Source: Euglena gracilis (taxonomy: Eukaryota; Euglenida; Euglenophyceae; Euglenales). From it: 64,000 bases of DNA. The position numbers were made by a program, and so were the translations under genes. Below, in pieces: positions 1 through 10,997 of this stretch (position 1 is the stretch's first letter; each line of letters starts with the position of its first letter). The notes below the pieces were generated by a model. It was not told where the DNA came from. It saw nothing but the letters and a program-made list of their open reading frames with translations, and ran no database searches. Location: positions 21,970,761-22,034,760 of the forward strand of contig CP154957.1 in NCBI GenBank assembly GCA_039621445.1, given 5' to 3'.

Positions 1-279
1 TGTGGTAGTCTCATGAACACCGAGAAAACGGTAAGAAGCAGGATGTCACAAAACTGCAAAAAGACATTATCGCGCTATCCGCGCAAGTTTCAGTGTTGCA
101 GAAACAGCCAATGGCTGAAAAAGTCAAAGATCCGCATTCGGACCAACCCACCAAGCCATCTCCACAATTGGAGAACATTTCCAGTGCGATGCGCACTTTG
201 GTTACAAGAGTACAGGAATTGGACACTGGTTTTGGTGCAATTTTGCACGATTTTCAGTCGATTTCCGACAAAATACCGC

Positions 280-440
280 TTTTCATGAGCTACCTCATAC
301 CGTTAAGCGTTTAGCCTGTGGGTAAACCGACACCAATTGCTTTGCATGTGTTTGCAACAAATTTGGACCTTGCATACACCCAATCGTTTTCCACCAACCA
401 ACCCTCCACAATCATGGGTTCTTTCCACCAAACTCAAAAA
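280..440 (+). repeat. Degraded duplicate of the element A gag 5' region
   Basis: This stretch resembles 1090-1265: both contain ATGAGCTACC(C)TCATACCG, then a TTAAGCGTTT word, then GAGTTTGCAACAAATTTGGACC-like sequence. The left copy has lost several short segments and carries no long ORF. It is a decayed direct duplicate about 0.8 kb upstream of the better copy. Confidence 0.6.
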
Positions 441-693
441 GCGCTGGCCACCCTCCCATCCACCCATTGCCCCAAACTTTTGCTCCCTCCCCCAAATGTT
501 TCCAGACTCAAGGTGATCGTTCCCCCCACAAATCTTTGGATGTCCTGTTTTCAGCATTAGACCACCCGATTTCTCATGGTTTACTGCAAATTTTCACTTG
601 GGTTTCCTCATTTATTGTCTCCCACATTGTTGCAAATCAAATCCTGCAATGTTTTGGGTTTGCTCGCAATAATTTTTTTCCTTTAGACTCTAA

Positions 694-1548
694 TTGTTCC
701 TTATCCGGCCAATACCGCGCACGCCATTGTTTTACCCAATTTCCCCCACGTCCCTCAATGCCAAGCTGCTCCTATTCCCACCAACCGGCACCGGCACTTT
801 GCACCAAAACCACCCATCCCTACCCGAAAAAGCCCTCCGACCCCACACACCCAACACCCCCTATTCACCGGTCCCGAACTCATTTCAGATCCCCCCCAGA
901 AACCCCTGGCACCCCGACACCCAACCGGAGCCCCTGCCGTCCCCCGCCCAGCAGCTTCGATTGACCCCCCACCCATCCGCGGACCCCCACTCCCAACCCC
1001 CGAGACAAAAGATGTCCAAGTTCTTTCCCCGACCACAAAGTACCCCGGAACAGACGATCCAATCAACGCCATCCGTCGATTTGCTTTTGGATGAGCTACC
1101 CTCATACCGTAGGCAGATTAAGCGTTTGCAGGAGGATGTGGGTCGGATAACCGACAATTGGCAGGTTGTTGACCATTTGGAGCAAAGTGTGCATGAGTTT
1201 GCAACAAATTTGGACCAAATTCACGCACAATTGTGTTCCATCCACCAAAACCCGCAATCGGGTATGGTTGGCACACTTGCCGCATCTTCCAGCTCAAAAA
1301 GCGCTATTCGCGCACCAATCCCTGAGTACACAGGCACATTGCCACCAAATCGTGTTTCCCCTCATGCGGTGGTTCCCCCATTAGCATTGCCAGTCCCAAT
1401 GGACGAGTTTTCGGATGATGAGTCGGGTTTTCAAGCGAAAACCAGACCCACCCCCCTCTTAAATCAAGAGATTTGGGAATCCGAACTAATTCGTGGTATG
1501 ATCCGCACCCCACACCGGGAATTGGTCATACCTCCCAAATTCGCTTAG
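694..1548 (+). pseudogene. Element A gag-like N-terminal region (coiled-coil and Pro-rich)
   Basis: This 284-codon open frame is Pro/Ser-rich in its first half. A helical, charged stretch follows around residues 125-195 (with SYRRQIKRLQEDVGRI) and resembles a short coiled coil. It lies directly upstream of the recognisable gag core, as the long coiled-coil ORF does in element B, so I read it as the gag N-terminal extension. No catalytic motif is visible. The first 690 bases hold only short frames and the duplicated fragment. Confidence 0.45.
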
Positions 1549-1913
1549 TGGCACCAATGGTGCAACCATGTGATACATCACCCTCACATGCACAGCCGCA
1601 TCACCATTCGCGCAATCGCGATTCCCCGAATTTGCATGGTACCTATGGTACACTAAGTGGTATGTTCCATGCGCATTCGCAAAATAACTCGAACAATACC
1701 CCTGGTGCAACCACCGGTGTACCTGCACATGGTGCAATTTCGCGCCCGGGCCCACACCCCTGGAATACCACCGAAGGGCCACGGGTTTCTCAGTAAGATT
1801 TCAAAGGCACCATCGCAATAGCGAACAAGGTGAAGCCCCAATGGGACGGTGACCCCACCACATGGAAACAATTTTTCCGCGACTGCGAATATTATTGGGA
1901 TTTGACAACCCAG
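1473..1913 (+). pseudogene. Element A gag core, 5' half (interrupted)
   Basis: One frame runs from 1473 to 1913 with a single TAA at 1794-1796. Just after the stop it encodes a gag-type segment containing WDGDPTTWKQFFRDCEYYWD, with the aromatic spacing typical of Ty3/gypsy capsid regions. The frame stops abruptly at the CCCAG duplication where the LINE-bearing block begins. The other half resumes at 6924. Confidence 0.6.
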
Positions 1914-2049
1914 GGGGGGCGGCCGTCCGGACCTCTTCAGCCGGACCAATGCTGGACGCCCAGCCGTCCGTCCGGACGAAGCATTTTTTCGCCAGCCGTC
2001 CGTCAAGCCGGACCAATGTCTGTCTGGCCAGCCGGCCGGACCAAAAAAA

Positions 2050-3280
2050 ATTTCCTTCATTTCCGAAAAGCAGTCACGGCTTCCCTCTACTCGTCGCGTC
2101 AAATCAAGAAATCGTCCCTGCCGTCGGTTTTTCCTGGTGTGCACGCTCCAGCATTGCCGTGGTGCGCCTCTAGGGAGTCCAATGCTGTCCTGAAGCACCA
2201 CGGGCAATTGCCCGCATCCGTTCCAGCTTTGACTCTTGTCATCAAAAACTTGGCAATCTCGGGAAAACGGGGTTTTGCCCAGAAAAGTTTTTTGAAAAAT
2301 AAAACCCAAAAACACGTGACTTTTGATGGAAAAAAACTTTTTTTCATAAAAAACCTCAAAATTTTCCTCCTAAAAACTCATACTTTTGAGGGGAAATAAA
2401 GGAATAAAGTAAACAAACTTTTGGCACAGTCAAATTTTACTGACATTTTTCTCGTTGAACAACACATATTTTGCCAAAAAAAAAAACGGAAACAAAACGC
2501 GTTTTTTGCCCCCCGTTTCCAAGAGAATGGCACCCAAACAACTCCTTTCTGAGAGAATCCTGTGGCCCAAAACTGGCCATCACATCTAGCCCAAAACTGG
2601 ATTGAACATCTGGCCCAATCTGGCCCAAAAAAAACCATGACATCGCAAAAAATGTGAAATGCAAAATTTTGGGCCGTTTGCCAGATTGAAAAACTTCTCC
2701 CCCAATTTTGGTTTCCAACATTTGTCGAACAGCAAATAAAGAACGCAAGAAACAAAAATTGAAGTTTCAGAAGAAAACCAGCATCTAAGGACAAAATGTC
2801 TGTGAAATCTGTCTTCAGACTTGAAACTTGTGATCCAAGTAGCAAGTACCCAGCAGAAAATAAGTAGACCCACCAAGGGCCTGTCACCGTGTTGCAGGCA
2901 GGCCTCTGCTCGATCGAATGTGTATTTGTTCAGAGCAAAGGCCTGCATGTCTTTCCACAAAGCAATAAGTTCCTGTATTTTCACTTCATTTCAGCACCCT
3001 GTACTTTCATCATAACCATCCCACACCGCTTCCACCCGAAACGGCATTGTGACACTGAAGGAGAACGATTGGGAATGCAAGCATTCTTTTGCGTGTAGGT
3101 GATTCATAATTTCTTCAAAAAAAACGTGGGCTGGAGATCTTTGACGTGCCCAATGCATCAAATTAACTAGAACAGAAATTTTCCTACTACAACATTTAAA
3201 TGTGGTATTTTTTCAAGATTTGGTTTCAAACTTTCTTCGTCCGTTTCATTTCATGGACTGGTCCTTTTCCTCTTTTGATA
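2050..3280. other. AT-rich, non-coding part of the LINE-bearing block
   Basis: This is homopolymer-rich AT sequence with no convincing ORF on either strand. It lies on the 3' side of the minus-strand LINE and may be its 3' untranslated region or unrelated inserted sequence. I see no promoter, tail or terminal repeat that settles this. Confidence 0.4.
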
Positions 3281-3296
3281 CTGCGAAGGGTATAGT

Positions 3297-3366
3297 GCAC
3301 ACAGTATAATTGGTGTGGCATGCAGTTCGCAACCGTGAGCTCGCGGGTTCAAACCCTGCTGTGTGC
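3297..3366 (+). ncRNA. tRNA-like sequence (degenerate tRNA or SINE head)
   Basis: The ends pair perfectly as a 7-bp acceptor stem (GCACACA with TGTGTGC). A 5-bp T-arm follows the classic pattern GCGGG-TTCAAAC-CCTGC, including a B-box-like GGTTCAAACCC. A TTGGTGTGG segment fits a D-loop/A-box. The anticodon arm can form (AGTTC/GAGCT) but with an 8-base loop, and the spacers are non-standard, so it is unlikely to be a working tRNA. A T-run follows within about 35 bases. It sits 3' of the minus-strand LINE coding region. Confidence 0.4.
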
Positions 3367-3836
3367 AAGTTTTCATCACTGTAAAATGTCTTTTTTTGCA
3401 CCGAGCACACAGAATTAGGACTTGCCCAGTTCGCGACAAGAACAAAAAGCCATATGGTGGAATGGATTAACGGTGGTGGGGCGAACCGAATCCACCGACC
3501 AGCGGCGCTGCCTACTGGATTTGCAGTGTTCTGGGGGGAAGGCTAGTGTACAGATGGGGAAACCCCATGGAAAGTCAGTGACGGGAGGGCGGCAGTGTGT
3601 AATACATAACAGAGAGTCGCAGGGGAAAGGTGACAAACAAGCGGCGCAGTGTGAGGAACGTGCAATTAATGGGGAGTAGAACGGAGGTGGCAAATGGCAA
3701 ATGTGGTAGAGAAGGAAGGGAAGGGGAATGGCGAATGGCATGGGGTGGGGAGTAATGAAGGGGTAGGATCGGAGGCCAGGGAGAGCTGACGGCATTTAGC
3801 GTTTAAAGAGGCCGGGGGATAGCCCGAGTATCTTGT

Positions 3837-4379
3837 TTAGAAGGCAGCGACGGTATGGCCGAGTTCTTTCGTGATGAGGAGGGCGCCGAGTTGAGCGGCC
3901 ACCCAGGAGAACAGTGCCAAAGAAAGGCCCTGTTGCAATTCGTCCAAGAACACGCTCCGTGCCCCACCCGAGGCCGTGGCCCCAAGGCGACGGCGGAGCT
4001 CATCCCACACCGTCTGACTGTCTCCCCCGAAGGATCCCCAGACGCTAAGGATCAACGGGGAGAAGCGCGCACCCCGTGCCTGGCAGCGGGCCCCATACTT
4101 GGTGGTTTTCCTCAGAGCACGGCTGCGCAAGACCTCCCAGGAGGCAGGCAAGCTCCAAGCAGCACTAGGCGGCGAGGGGTGGTTGATCCCCACGTCGATG
4201 GCCCACGAGGCAGCCCCCGACCAGTGTGGCAGGAAGATATCCGCATCGCGCTTCTGATCTGCGGCCACAGAAACTTCCAGGGCATGGGGGATCCCCCTAG
4301 CCTGCAGTTGGGAAGTGCTGAACCCGGTGGTGGCGCTCCCACAGCTTGTTCTTGTTGCAGCACAGAGCGTGATCCCCAA
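3837..4379 (-). pseudogene. LINE C-terminal restriction-like endonuclease domain
   Basis: The frame contains RDADIFLP, then AIDVGINHP about 15 residues later, and then KTTKYGARC. This matches the (R)PD...D...K pattern of the restriction-like endonuclease that nicks target DNA in early-branching LINEs (R2/CRE/NeSL-like architecture). It directly follows the zinc-finger motif of the upstream segment but in another frame, so a frameshift near 4300-4380 separates them. Its stop at 3837 is the last coding signal of the LINE. Confidence 0.6.
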
Positions 4380-5199
4380 AGGGATCCACCACCTGCCCGC
4401 AACCCAAGGGGCAGGGTGAACCCGCCAGACTCAGCGGGATGATGGGCAACACCAGATGCCATTTCAGCATTAAGTGAAACGATGCACCATCGACGGTAAA
4501 CCCGGCAGCCTTAGAGGGGCGAGCCCCAATCCAGCTCGAGCAAATTGAAGAACTCTGATGCTCAAAGCGGACCCGGTCTCGGTCGTTCAAGGCAGCGAGG
4601 AATGCCGGACGTGCTGCTTGGCGCAGGTGATCGCTGCACCATGCCTGATCGTGGTGGGTGGTGTCGTCAGGGTTCAAGGCCCCGTTTCCTACCCATCTCC
4701 GCACTGGCTCGAAGGCATCCCCCAAGTGCTTTTGCAGTCCGGATAGTAGGTCTTGTAATCCGTCAATGGGGGCGCGCGAAATGTTACTCAGGCCCAAGGA
4801 GTTAGGGGCATGGCGAATCCATGACAATAGTGCACTCAAACGTGCCGGTAGGACGGAATCCAGTGCCAGCCGGATACCGAAACCACCCAAACGCAGAGGC
4901 AGGGAAGCCTGGGCCCACTGTGTGTCGGTGACGGAGCAATCCAGAATCTGGTGGAAAGTAGCCCGGAGGCATCCGTCCGCGCGGGCCAGCAAGTGGGAGA
5001 AGGGAAGGCAGTGCGCACTGTGTAACAAAGAACTGAACTTACAGGCATCGAAACAAAAGCGGAGTAAGGACAGTTGGACTTGGGGGTCCCGCACGGAGCC
5101 CAGCAGTGCTGTAGCTTGCTCATGCTTGGAGATACTCCCCTCTAGCTGCTGGCGGACAAAGGATGCATCCAAATGCTGCTGGATCGGGACACCCAGCAC
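4297..5199 (-). pseudogene. LINE reverse transcriptase thumb/linker and CCHC-type zinc finger
   Basis: This 300-codon segment follows the polymerase domain in a shifted frame. It has LPLRLGGFGIR, a motif commonly found downstream of LINE polymerase cores, and ends with CPLGCGQVVDPFGDHALCC, a Cys-Cys-His-Cys metal-binding pattern that precedes the endonuclease in R2-type elements. The overlap with the upstream frame (5120-5199) marks a frameshift. Confidence 0.65.
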
Positions 5200-6553
5200 C
5201 GAGACCCCGGAGTCGAGGGTGAAGGGAACGACAGAGGCCCCCGCGCAAGACGGAATCAGCAGGCAGAGAGGAGATATGCCGGACTCCTGGGCCCCACAGG
5301 GTGGTCTTGGTAAGATTCAGAGAACACCCTAGGCGGCCGAGGCCGATCTGGAGGTGAGCCAGGGCGCGATCCACTGTTGGGACGTCCGACAAGATGGACC
5401 CATCGTCCAAGTACCAGAAGGAAGTGCCCCGTCCTGGTGCCGAAAGCAGGGTGTCATGAATGGCAAGCGAGAACAGGAGAGGCACGAGCGGCGCTCCCCG
5501 CTGCCCACCCTCCGTGCTCCAGATCTCGTTGTCCCCTACGAACAAACGGGATGGCTGCAGGGAAAGGTGGCACCAGTGCAGCAAGTGCGGGGCTCGGCGT
5601 CTGACGGCATCAATGATGTCTGCCCGCTTCACGGAATTGAAGGCATTCCGAATGTCGACCTGGAGTAACACCCAGTCAGGGTCGTCCTTTCGCTGCAGAA
5701 TCAGATGTTGAAGCGAGATCCCAATCTGCTTGCATGCACTTTTGCCTCCGAAGGCGGACTGTAGCGGGCGCAGGGGCCCCCACGTCCTCTGTCTCGGGAA
5801 GAGCCAGGAGGCACTTTTCCACCACTCTCCGCAAGGTTCCCCGACGGCAACCGGGCGTATCCCGTCGTCCTTCTTTCGTAGAGGGAAGAGGTTGGCCGAG
5901 AACAGCCATTCCGCTGCCGTCGGGTGCAGAGACCCTTGGGTGCACTGCTGAACAAGGTCGTCCAAGGCCTGCAGCAGGCGGAGTGGGCTCCCACTATCAC
6001 CGTCCCGTAACAATTCGGCAAGGTGTGCGGGTCGCAGGCCAGACGGCCCCGGTGCACTCCCCGGAGGGAACCCGAGGGCATTTTTACGGAGTGCTGCCAA
6101 CCGATCGTCGGCTGCGGAGTTGGCGTAGCAATCGCCGTGGGTGGAAGCTAACCGTTGGTCATCGTCGGACCAGGAGAATCCCACTCCGACGGGGTGCAGC
6201 CCGCGCAGGGCGGCAAGGACGCCCTCTCGGGAATCATGGATCCCCTTACTCAGCAGGCGTTCGGCTGCCTTGGAATAGGCACCCTCCGCCACCAGGGCCC
6301 GTAGAGATCGCAGGAGGCGCTCGTCGCAACCTCCCGACTCCGGACTATCCACACCCGTGTCCGGCGAGCGCTCCCGCTTCCGGGTCATGCGATCCATCCG
6401 TGTAGTCTCGCTGTCTGCAAGTTCGGACCAGACGACTGCAACCGGGAGGGTAGGCAGCCGCAGTGCCCTGTCGATGACCAGGTCCCGCAAATGCCCGTTG
6501 AGCCCGGTCGGAGGCCCCTCCGCGGGTGTCTGCGCGCAAACAGAAGCGGGCAA
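5120..6553 (-). pseudogene. LINE reverse transcriptase core
   Basis: This 477-codon frame carries the ordered non-LTR RT motifs APGPSGLRPAHL, ANLFPLRKKDDGIRPVAVGEP-like sequence, LLQVDIRNAFNSVKR, GGQRGAPLVPLLFSLA and the catalytic FWYLDDGSIL. The usual GxxQGxPL motif reads GGQRGAPL. The enzyme would copy LINE RNA at a nicked target site. N-terminal sequence continues upstream in another frame (6345-6824), so the copy is frameshifted at least three times and is probably dead. Confidence 0.75.
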
Positions 6554-6824
6554 AGGCGAACAGCCGGAAGAGGGCCTCCCAGGTGCGGCGGCTGAGGAGG
6601 TGACGGATAAGTTCCGCCAGGCAGTGACCCAATGCCGTTCTGGCCCCCCGGGGTGTGTGGCGCAGCAGGGGGCAATGCAACCGGAACAACGAGCTCAGGT
6701 CAGGCATTTTCGCGGGGCAGCCAGAGTCCAGGGTGGATACCCCAGCTCCTGAGACGCCTGCGCTTCCAAAGACCCGGCCGGCCAGCCGGCCAGCCGGCCA
6801 GCCGGCCAGCCGGACCAAGTGCAT
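6345..6824 (-). pseudogene. LINE N-terminal region, frameshifted from the RT frame
   Basis: The segment holds LSSLFRLHCPLLRHTPRGAR and RTWEALFRLFAFARFCL, which resembles the helical stretch preceding the polymerase in this LINE class. It overlaps the RT frame by about 200 bases. The start codon lies within CCGGCCAG tandem sequence, so the true 5' end is unclear. Confidence 0.45.
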
Positions 6825-6923
6825 TTTCTTCAGCCGTCTGGACCAAGCCCAGAAGGTCAGCCGTCCGTCCGGACCTTCGCTTTTTTCACCAGCCGTCCGT
6901 CCGTCCGTCCGTCCGCCTCCCAG

Positions 6924-7660
6924 AGGTATTCAAGATGGAGTTTATTGATTGCCTCCCAAGGGATGAAAAAGAACGCGCCAGACAATTAGTCATCTGCAGG
7001 CACATTTCTTTTGAGGAATTGGTTGAGCAATATGCTTCATCATGCTCCAGTTTGGTTTCTAGAATCAGTCTGGAAAACAAATGGTGGCAATTTACTCCCC
7101 CGGACCGCAAATGGAAGTCGATAGACTTATGGTACTCCAAGTGGCTTGAATTGGCAGCCGAAGTTGATGAGTTAGGGGAAACGCAAATCAAAGAACAATT
7201 TGATGCGGTATTACTGTGCTATATCCCCAAACTCATCAAAGAAATTTAACGCGAAGAACTCGCGGGACACATTTTGACTCTCGATGAGAGATGGAACTAT
7301 GTTTCCAAACAAATGAAGTTACCACAACTTCTGGGACAGATTGAATCGGCATATCACCACCACCCTACCGCGGGTGTACCCACCGGTTCAGTCCATTCAG
7401 ACCAAAGGACTACCTCCCCAAAATCACCAAAATCACCATCGAGTGATTCCAAAACGCGCTATCCGCGCTCGAACCACAAATCCCCCACACGGGAATCCAA
7501 ACCGCGCTATTCGCGCTCTTCTGATCAAGTTTCGGACAAAGTGTGCTTTTTGTGTATTCAACCGGGACATATTTCTCGGGACTGTCCGAATCCCCAAGCG
7601 CGAAAGCGCAGTAAGAGCCCCCGACGATCCCTCTCTTCCTGGAGATCACGTTCTTCATGA
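6924..7660 (+). pseudogene. Element A gag, 3' half with CCHC zinc knuckle
   Basis: The frame resumes after the LINE block with a gag-type helix region (FIDCLPRDEKERARQ), passes one in-frame TAA at 7247-7249 and continues into a basic Ser/Arg-rich segment. This contains the retroviral zinc knuckle CFLCIQPGHISRDC (C-x2-C-x4-H-x4-C), which would bind element RNA during packaging. SR/KSPRR repeats follow to the stop. The position between capsid and protease is standard for Ty3/gypsy. Confidence 0.75.
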
Positions 7661-8325
7661 TCTGCGCATTCGCAGCGGTCGGGATACCTATCGGGTGATG
7701 GTCGACCGCGTTCCCGTTCACCCCACCGCAATAGCGGACGTGGTTTCGTACCGCGTGGTCGGTCCCCCCGCCCCCCTACCAGCAATCGGGATGCGAATCG
7801 TGATTCTTCGCGATCTCGGTCGCGAAGTGGATCATCCTCTTCGCGATCCCATCGCGGTCGAGCGGATACCCGCTCCCCGCGTCGCTATGATGCCAAAAGG
7901 TAATCGCAATCGCGAAACCGTTGTTCCCTTTGTGGGTCTAAATACCACCATTTACCCAAGTGCCCCCGTTCCCACTCTCCCCGCCCTAGCCATGGTCGTC
8001 GCGACTCCAATCGCGGTTCTGCCAATAGGCAGCGGGTTGGTTTCAAAATATCCTCTATCGAGGAAAAAGACCTGGCTTCGGGCGGGGAGGGGGATGAGAG
8101 CACCGAGGATGAGTTGGTGGAAAACAGGAATGCGATTCGCGCGACACGCGCAATTTATTCTAGGAAGTCCACTATAGGACAAAAGGCCGACTCCGATATG
8201 GAGTAGGGGAGCCCGAGGTCTGAGGGCACGGACCTCTGGGCTGATGAACAGATGGAGGTAGGAACTGATCACCCCTGCCCCCCCTGCCCATCGGTCTTTT
8301 TGGTCGGTACCCGGAAAATTTTCGG
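7661..8325 (+). other. Element A spacer between gag and protease, decayed coding sequence
   Basis: A frame from 7341 to 8177 stays open but its residues look like a shadow of an Arg/Ser-rich tail. CGCGATCGCGAT-type alternation is common here. I could not assign a domain. Confidence 0.35.
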
Positions 8326-8589
8326 GTGCCGACGCGGCGCGATAACAATTTTACACCCGACCCTTCGCTTTGCGTACCCCCCATGGAACTTTTGGTCCAA
8401 GCGAAAATCAAAACTCAAAATTTTTGTGCACAAGCCAAAATTTTAGTCGACACGGGGTGTCGAATCCCCTTTTTTTTCCGCAAAGGACTTATACCCACCC
8501 CCCTCTTGGTACATGCCAAGCATCCCATCAAAATTATGACTGCAGACAACAGCCCCATGTGCGGTTGTGACTTGGGATGCATTTTGTAA
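8326..8589 (+). pseudogene. Element A retropepsin-like protease fragment
   Basis: The sequence AKILVDTGCRIPFF has the aspartic-protease signature hydrophobic-Asp-Thr-Gly. It sits between the gag zinc knuckle and the polymerase, where Ty3/gypsy protease is expected, and would cut the polyprotein. The frame stops at 8589, shorter than a usual retropepsin (about 100 residues), and the downstream flap and ILG-type motif are not clear. Confidence 0.55.
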
Positions 8590-8727
8590 ATCGTCCTCCC
8601 CATTATCCCGAAGCACCACCACACACCCCTCCTACAATTCCAAAATTTTCTGGGTACTTGGGCATTCGAGGCGAATATCGCCAGTTCTGATGTCATACTC
8701 TGTTTTCCATTCCTACGACAACACCGA

Positions 8728-10563
8728 ATGGTGGTGGATTGTCCTTCGCACGGTTTGCGCACTACCCCCCGCACACAAACCACACACCCAAACTTGTTCC
8801 CCGTGACGTCACCCAGGACATCACCCCGCATTTCCACAACGTTTTCCACAACCGAAAACACCGTTTCCAACCCTAGGGGTAAAGAGAAAGCTGCCCCCCT
8901 ACCCACCGCACTTTTACCGCTCGTTTCCCATGCGGTAGGGAAAGCCAGTAGCTTAACCCCGCACGTTTCGCTGGGTTCCCAGGCGAAAGCCCAAAGGCCT
9001 GAAGTAATTACGGTGCCGAGTAGCCGCCCAGCTGCCCAACTTTTTCGTTTTCCACCAGGTGTGTCGATTTCGGACACCCCTGTACACCCCCCAGCAGCTG
9101 CCCCAACCGACACCAACTTATGCACTGACACCCACACAAACGCGCACCACATGCACCAACCCTCCTACCAATGCGCTCACTGTCGGAGAATCTCAGCTTA
9201 CCATGATTTTGATTGTGGATGTCTAGTTGAATCTTCCAAACTAATCCGATTTCCCGCAACTGTGAATTTTTCCTCCCCTACACTTGGTAGTGGTACTTAT
9301 GTACTTGGTAATGGTACAACCGGTACGTATTTAATAGATAACCAAAAGGTACATAGCCTTGGTACAATGGGTGATACACCCAACAATACACTTAGTAGTT
9401 GTTCACATACCACATTTACACTTGGAAGTTTTTCGCAAATCGCGAATGTGAATCAAGCACTACAGTGGGGGGTCGGCACACCCCTCCCCCCCCCCTCACC
9501 GACCCCCTCGCCACGCCATTTTACCCCCCCCTCCCCCCCCTTTTCAGACCCCCTCGCCACGCCATGTCAGCCGCGCCAAAGAAAATTTTCTTGGAAAACC
9601 CCCGCGCCCCCCTCCCCCCCCCCCTCCGGGACCCCCTCGCCATTCCAAAAACCCCCCCCCCCCCCCCCCCCTAGCCGGACGGCTCGCCACGGCGTGCCGA
9701 CCCCCCAGTGCAAAGGCAAAGCCTCGCTTTTCGGATTTGCGCATAGCGCTCCCCAAGCGCCTATGACGCTCTCTAACACCCCCGCGCATACCGCGCTTGC
9801 CGCACATAGTGCGAATCCCGCGCATATCGCGCATTCCGTGCTATCCCGCATCACCGATGACTGGGTATATGCCCAACCCACGCATGCCCCCGCTGGATTG
9901 AGTCCCATGGACATGTGTGTGGATGATTCACAATTTCGTTGTTCTGTGTTACAGCGTGTTCCCCCCCTTCAGGATGTTGAGCAGATCTCCAAGTACACCA
10001 AGGATACCTGGAATGCTTTTCAGTTTGGTCAATATCGAATTTTGAAACATTGGTTTTCGAAAATCGCCGATATGGCGGATTCCTTTGATTTGACCTTAGA
10101 AATTGATGCATTCTCTTCCAACGCGCATTCGCGATTACCGCGACATTGGTCGCAACATTCTAACGCTTTTGATAAGTTTTGGGGAGACACTATCCTATGG
10201 ATGCATCCACCCCTAAAGCTTATCCCGCTTGTTGTAGATAAGATTTTCCAGGATCAAGCGCGAGGCGCATTACTTGTTCCTGTGAATCCCGAAGCGGAAT
10301 GGTTTCAAAATTTGACTTATGTCACATTTTATTGGTGGGACCCAAACGATGTTCCTCTATTCGAGGATTTCCGTGGAGTGGTACTACCACCTTTCCAAGA
10401 AGTCATTCTCCGTGTACGTTTCTTTGATGCTTTCAATGTTTCTCAATCTCCACCCCTGAACGTTAGTGTGTTGGATCATACCGACCATGTGGGAGCCGAT
10501 ACGGCTTTTGTCCATAATGCCGATAGGCATCACCGTTCTGCCCCCCCCCTATGGTTGATATGA
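8728..10563 (+). pseudogene. Element A long ORF with a C-terminal RNase H-like fold resembling the DIRS tail
   Basis: This 611-codon frame is Pro/Ser/Thr-rich up to about residue 400. Its last 170 residues are ordered: EIDAFSSNAHSRLPRHW, then ILWMHPPLKLIPLVVDKI, then ARGALLVPVNPEAEWF. That pattern (D-aF-s...W.nPP...lp.v..ki...a..lvP.w...Wf) resembles the domain after the RT in DIRS/tyrosine-recombinase retroelements, but here it lies before the RT. The frame stays open through the inserted 9468-9705 element. The function is inferred only. Confidence 0.45.
9468..9705. mobile_element. 238-bp G/C-capped TIR element inside the element A ORF
   Basis: It starts GGGGGTCGGCAC and ends GTGCCGACCCCC, and is flanked by CAGTG at 9463-9467 and 9706-9710. 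Element plus duplication is 243 bases, a multiple of three, and has no stop in the host frame. The interior is long C-runs with repeated CCCCTCGCCACGCCA words. Confidence 0.7.
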
Positions 10564-10997
10564 CCCATAAACAGGTTTCCGCTGTCATTGAAAGTGCAGG
10601 ACAGCACCCCAATTCAGCAGAATTTTGTACGCGCATCAGTCGCGAATTTTCTGGTGTTTTGGGAAATCCTGTTTACGCTTGCGATATAGATCCCGCTATC
10701 CGCGGACCTTTTGGTGTTTGTAAGATTGAGCTTAAGGAAGGCGCAAAGCCAATGCATCAGAAATTTTTCCGTTGTTCAGGAGAAAGAGAGATAGCTCTCA
10801 ATCAAATGATTGAAAAGCTCATAGAGCGGAAGTGGATCATCCCTTCCAAACGTGAATGGACCTCCCAAGCTTTTGTGGTTCCTAAGCCCCCAGACCCATC
10901 AGGTCAGAAAAAGTGGAGGCTGGTTCTGGATTATCGGTACTTAAACTCACAAACCAAGGATGACCCATTCCCATTACCCCTAATAGAGGACCTCATC
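10551..10997 (+). pseudogene. Element A reverse transcriptase, N-terminal part
   Basis: This segment encodes the finger region of a Ty3/gypsy RT: FRCSGEREIALNQMIEKLIE, then KKWRLVLDYRYLNSQTKDD, then PFPLPLIEDLI. It ends exactly at CCTCATC, where the 1.4-kb element starts. The RT sequence continues in frame after the second copy of that heptamer at 12396-12402. Confidence 0.8.

Larger units (their letters stand above)
1914..6918 (-). mobile_element. 5.0-kb insertion in element A gag carrying a minus-strand LINE with CCGTCC-rich direct terminal blocks
   Basis: CCCAG occurs at 1909-1913 and again at 6919-6923, flanking a block that separates the two gag halves. Both ends carry similar direct, not inverted, GC-rich sequence built from CAGCCGTCCGTCCGGAC, a T-rich spacer and another CCGTCCGTC run (about 1914-2050 and 6770-6918). 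Inside is a non-LTR reverse transcriptase in minus orientation, so the 5' end faces 6918. Rejoining the gag leaves a one-base frame discrepancy. Confidence 0.7.
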
